From positions 1 to 64,000 of the forward strand of contig CAJWGN010000003.1 of assembly GCA_913031035.1 (NCBI GenBank): a stretch of DNA of 64,000 nucleotides. Direction: 5' to 3'. The notes beneath the pieces were generated by a model. It ran no database searches, had not been told where the DNA came from, and saw nothing but the letters and a program-made list of their open reading frames with translations. Source of the stretch: an uncultured Gammaproteobacteria bacterium (GTDB lineage Bacteria > Pseudomonadota > Gammaproteobacteria > Pseudomonadales > Pseudohongiellaceae). Below are positions 60,514 to 64,000 of the stretch, one piece after another (position 1 is the stretch's first letter; each line of letters begins with the position of its first letter). Both the position numbers and the translations under genes were made by a program.

Positions 60514-61179
60514 ATGTATGCTCTTACCCCAAGTGTTGATAATTTTACCATTGGCTCTATTGCCGTTAAAAATAGAACAAATACGCCCGTGAATCAGATT
60601 AAACCGTTAGCAAAGAACGATCCGAACAGCGACGAGTCCCTTCTTATTGCGGTAGGGAACACGCAGGATACGAATGCTTTCAACCAACTTTTCGTCAGAT
60701 TCTCCAAAAAAATATTCGCGATGGGTATGAAACTGACCCGCAATGAGCAGGTCGCACATGACTTAGTACAAGAAGCGATGTTGACAGTATGGCAAAAAGC
60801 ACCGTTGTATGACTTAGATCGGGGTACGGCTCAGAGTTGGATATTTACGTTAACGCGTAATCGCTGTTTTGACATGCTGCGTAAACAAAAGCGTCAGCCC
60901 AACACCATCAGCGCTGATGATATTTGGCCGACCGAAGGCGACGGCGACGCAGTCTTTGTTAATGAAGAGAGAGGCTCTCTCGAAGTTGAGATAGCGCAAA
61001 TCGAACGATTTTATTCAGACCTGCCAGAAGCTCAACAGGCAGTGGTCAGGCAAATATTTGTATTAGATAGAACTCACGAAGAAGCTGCTAAGGCTCTTCA
61101 GATACCCCTCGGTACGCTCAAGTCTAGGCTTCGGCTCGGAGTGGGCAAATTAAGACAATTGATCGGACCTACACCATGA
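60514..61179 (+). CDS. ECF RNA polymerase sigma factor (RpoE/ChrR-partner type)
   Basis: DLVQEAMLTVWQKAPLYDLDRGTAQSWIFTLTRNRCFDMLRKQKR; region 4 LDRTHEEAAKALQIPLGTLKSRLRLGVGKLR. Confidence 0.93.
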   Translation: MYALTPSVDNFTIGSIAVKNRTNTPVNQIKPLAKNDPNSDESLLIAVGNTQDTNAFNQLFVRFSKKIFAMGMKLTRNEQVAHDLVQEAMLTVWQKAPLYDLDRGTAQSWIFTLTRNRCFDMLRKQKRQPNTISADDIWPTEGDGDAVFVNEERGSLEVEIAQIERFYSDLPEAQQAVVRQIFVLDRTHEEAAKALQIPLGTLKSRLRLGVGKLRQLIGPTP

Positions 61180-61880
61180 CTAACACTGCTAATTTTCACC
61201 CGTCTATTGAGCTGTTGAATGATTTCACTCAAGGCAAACTTGCCACCGGCATGAGCGTTGCGCTCTCAGCTCACCTTGAGCTTTGCGAAGCATGCCAAGA
61301 AAAATCGAGTGAGCTGGAGTCTGAGGCAGCAAAGTCTTGGGCGAAGGTCGCTGACGACCAGGTAACGCCGGACTTCTCTGACATGATCTCGACAATTGTT
61401 GGGCAAGCGCAAAACTCCGAGCAGGAGTCTGCCGGCAAACAGGAACGTCCCCCTGTCAATGAGATACACATGTTGCACCACAGCGTCACTCTTCCTCGGG
61501 TGCTAGCCAAAGCTGCGTCTCAAGGTCTGGTGTGGAAAAGACTGGCCGGGGGCATTAAGCAGGCATCGGTTATTTTAGACAACAAGACTCAATGCGAATT
61601 CATTTATATGACCCCAGGCAGCAAAGTGCCGGTGCACAGGCATCAGGGTAGTGAAGTCACATTGGTTTTAGATGGTAGCTTCAGCGATGAGTTGGGGCAC
61701 TACAAAGCATCGGACTTTATGGTTCGCACCAAGGACAATTTGCATAAACCTGCCAGTGAAGAGGGTTGTTTGTGCTTTGCGGTGTTGGATAACCCGCTGA
61801 CTTTTACTAAAGGCTTCGCCAAGCTTATGAACCCTTTCATCGGATACAAATTTCGCAAAGCCCTGGCTGCGCGCGCCTAG
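61176..61880 (+). CDS. chrR: ChrR-family anti-sigma factor with cupin domain
   Basis: HLELCEAC zinc motif (HxxxCxxC), cupin PGSKVPVHRHQGSEVTLVLDG; 4-nt overlap with sigma gene. Confidence 0.92.
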   Translation: MTNTANFHPSIELLNDFTQGKLATGMSVALSAHLELCEACQEKSSELESEAAKSWAKVADDQVTPDFSDMISTIVGQAQNSEQESAGKQERPPVNEIHMLHHSVTLPRVLAKAASQGLVWKRLAGGIKQASVILDNKTQCEFIYMTPGSKVPVHRHQGSEVTLVLDGSFSDELGHYKASDFMVRTKDNLHKPASEEGCLCFAVLDNPLTFTKGFAKLMNPFIGYKFRKALAARA

Positions 61881-61912
61881 GTTAGCTGCCGGGTAGATTG
61901 CAATTCTAAAAG

Positions 61913-61939
61913 CGGACTCATATTTGGGTCCGTTTTTTT
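61913..61939 (+). terminator. Rho-independent terminator after chrR
   Basis: CGGACTC-ATATTT-GGGTCCG-TTTTTTT. Confidence 0.85.
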
Positions 61940-62080
61940 GCTCGGGTGTTTTCTTGGCCTTGTTTGGTTTGCGACTCTCTTGTCCAGCCTGTTTTCTGAT
62001 CTCTGTGTACTCCTTAGCTCCCTTAGTTCTATTATTTCACATACCTTTTTCAGATCAGCTGGTTGTGGATCTGGCCAGTC

Positions 62081-62773
62081 CTATTTCGTTTTTTTAACCG
62101 CATCAATATTCATAGCGATGGAAATTCTTTTTCCCTGGCCGGTGTACTGGCGTACTCCGTGCCTTAGCCATGCCGGAAAAATCAGTAAGTTACCTCGCTC
62201 TAAATTTAATTCAACCTCATATTGCTGGGGCTGACCATTTGAGCCGATCAGCCTTGCTGCTGGGTTGTGCATGGCTGCCATCGGGAAACGTGGGTCTTCA
62301 ATAAAAAAAGCGCCACCAACATCTTCTGTGCGGTCTGGTTTCTCCCCTAAATCTAGATAGAGTACGCCCGCCCAAAGGTTTCCTGGATGGGCATGAGCTT
62401 GATTAAGCCCGCCATTTGACGTCACATTAGCCCACATTCGCACCGACCAATCATAGCTATCCACGGTCGATTCTTGAAAATGGCTCAGCCGTTTACATAT
62501 TCTAATCGCTGTATCTGCGAGCTTAACCGCCGCTGAGCCTCCCCAGGTCAACATGTTGGTGTCAGAGTGCCAGCCACCAATATTGGATCGATTCAGGCCG
62601 CTTGAGATCGCCATGTTCTGGATTACGGCTGCGTCCAGGTCTTCCAATAAGTGCTCTGCGTCTTTTAAGCGCGTGTAAGCCAGTGGTGTCTCAAAGAAAC
62701 CTAAGTGTTGCGCTTCAACTTTTAGCGGCGCTGTTGTTTCATGATTTCGCATAGTGTGGGTAATAATACTCAA
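62081..62773 (-). CDS. 2OG-Fe(II) oxygenase (TIGR02466-like)
   Basis: WANVTSNGGLNQAHAHPGNLWAGVLYLDLG; LLIFPAWLRHGVRQYTGQGKRISIAMNI. Confidence 0.88.
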   Translation of the reverse strand: MSIITHTMRNHETTAPLKVEAQHLGFFETPLAYTRLKDAEHLLEDLDAAVIQNMAISSGLNRSNIGGWHSDTNMLTWGGSAAVKLADTAIRICKRLSHFQESTVDSYDWSVRMWANVTSNGGLNQAHAHPGNLWAGVLYLDLGEKPDRTEDVGGAFFIEDPRFPMAAMHNPAARLIGSNGQPQQYEVELNLERGNLLIFPAWLRHGVRQYTGQGKRISIAMNIDAVKKTK

Positions 62774-62995
62774 GAAAAATTACAACTGATTGACTGTGGG
62801 AACTTTATTCTCTCTCCATATCGATCGCATTAAAGATGCTCACGGGTGTAAGTGTCACAAAAATGCAAAGTAAACGTAGCACAAATGAAATATGCCCAGC
62901 CTATTATTATCGCAGCTTAATACAAAGCAGCAAGCAGTCCGAAAAACCCTAACGCTGAATAATTGAAATCACGAAAAGACTTAATAGGAGTCAAC

Positions 62996-64000
62996 ATGAA
63001 TTTTAAGCGCTCAAAACTTAGCTCAATCGCAACAGCCGTAGCAATAGTAATCACTGCTATGTCAGTACAGGCTGCTGACCAGCCTATTTTATCAACGGCT
63101 GGCGCTAGCGCAGACGCGGTGTTTACTGGTGGCGCTACGATTAACGGCGGCGCGAGCTTTCTGTCAGCGGTTCCTGCCACTGAGGCGGCCGATTTAGTTG
63201 CAACCATCAAGCCTGCTGCTACCGATGTTGGCAAAATGGGTGATTTGGTCGTTGTAGCCGAAGTCCCTGGATTGGGTTTATTCAACCTTCTGTCCGGGGG
63301 TATTTGGGTTCCCCTTGCTGATGCAGCTAACGTTCAGCCATTCGCAAGCAAAATGCTATCAGTATCCGAAAAAGTAACAGTAATTAATGGCTTAGTCGGT
63401 ATTGACACAAACCTTGCTGGCCTGACTATCAAAGCATTTGTTGGTTATTACACCGGCGGTGACCTTGCAACACTTACCTATTCTAGCACTCCAGCGGCAT
63501 TGGCAATTTCACCGGCAGTCACCCCAGGTTGTCCGGCCAATACAACCGACAGTGGCTTGAGCTTTAAGAATAAGCCCACTTGCGTCCTGTCAGGCAGAAT
63601 TACTAGCGATACGCATTTAACGGCCAACAACACTTACCTTATTAAAGGTCAGGTGATTATAGGTGAGAACACAGTCGCCGGGGAGAAGACTCAGCTAACA
63701 ATTGATGCTGGAACTTTCATTTTTAATACCGGCGGCGTTCACTTGCTAGTGATTGATCGTAACGGTCAAATTCAGGCAAATGGCAGCGCTGCCAAGCCAG
63801 TCATTTTCTCCTATGAGGGAGATGAAGATGCGACCGTTGACACTCGTGGTCAGTGGGGCGGATTGGTTATTAACGGCAGTGCGACTATTAACGAAGCAGG
63901 CGGTGTTGCCGATGGCGAGGGCGCAAGTGGCCTGTACGGCGGTACTAACGATACAGACAGCAGCGGATCGATAACCTATGTACAGGTTAAATACGCTGGC
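62996..64000 (+). CDS. Secreted beta-helix-like surface protein (3' truncated by window edge)
   Basis: ORF from ATG 62996 (after GGAG) to window end: MNFKRSKLSSIATAVAIVITAMSVQAADQPIL...GQWGGLVINGSATIN...GSITYVQVKYAG; missing from the ORF track because it has no stop in the window. Confidence 0.75.
   Translation, partial: MNFKRSKLSSIATAVAIVITAMSVQAADQPILSTAGASADAVFTGGATINGGASFLSAVPATEAADLVATIKPAATDVGKMGDLVVVAEVPGLGLFNLLSGGIWVPLADAANVQPFASKMLSVSEKVTVINGLVGIDTNLAGLTIKAFVGYYTGGDLATLTYSSTPAALAISPAVTPGCPANTTDSGLSFKNKPTCVLSGRITSDTHLTANNTYLIKGQVIIGENTVAGEKTQLTIDAGTFIFNTGGVHLLVIDRNGQIQANGSAAKPVIFSYEGDEDATVDTRGQWGGLVINGSATINEAGGVADGEGASGLYGGTNDTDSSGSITYVQVKYAG

Noticed and set aside
1-64000. CRISPR arrays, restriction-modification, toxin-antitoxin, retrons, prophage, transposons, tRNA/rRNA
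   Set aside because: None seen by eye: no regularly spaced direct repeats with spacers, no transposase/integrase/Cas/RT motifs in any ORF, no tRNA-like cloverleaf noticed; absence is by inspection only

Overview
The window is about 64 kb of a gammaproteobacterial chromosome, probably marine judging by gene content. It is mostly ordinary, densely coded sequence. From left to right: (1) secreted or lipoprotein hydrolases and a decayed DUF2059 gene (1-5 kb); (2) selO; (3) a minus-strand SUF Fe-S operon sufB-C-D-S-A-T-E with a consensus-quality IscR type-1 operator but no Rrf2 regulator gene nearby; (4) ettA; (5) glyA-nrdR-ribD-ribE-ribBX-ribH-nusB-thiL-pgpA-ribA; (6) a roughly 13 kb cobalamin salvage/late-pathway and transport locus with two divergent cobalamin riboswitches, each driving its own CobO/BtuR paralogue; (7) small membrane proteins, unknowns and a TonB receptor; (8) xseB-ispA-dxs; (9) pomAB plus an unusual PilZ protein; (10) a lipid-related segment (AMP-ligase, VTT-domain protein overlapping a phospholipid-methyltransferase-like gene); (11) a Tat-exported RidA-like protein, a 1-Cys peroxiredoxin and a PQQ dehydrogenase; (12) a SnoaL-like gene divergent from an ECF sigma/ChrR pair with mirrored TGATCC-N16-CGTTA promoters; (13) a 2OG-Fe(II) oxygenase and a truncated surface protein. 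I saw no CRISPR array, tRNA/rRNA, prophage or transposon. The observations most worth a second look are the paired riboswitch leaders, the IscR box without its regulator, the mirrored ECF promoters, the degenerate 13-16 bp microrepeat arrays in intergenic regions, the multi-lesion DUF2059 pseudogene, the split-motif PilZ next to pomAB, and the VTT/methyltransferase pair.
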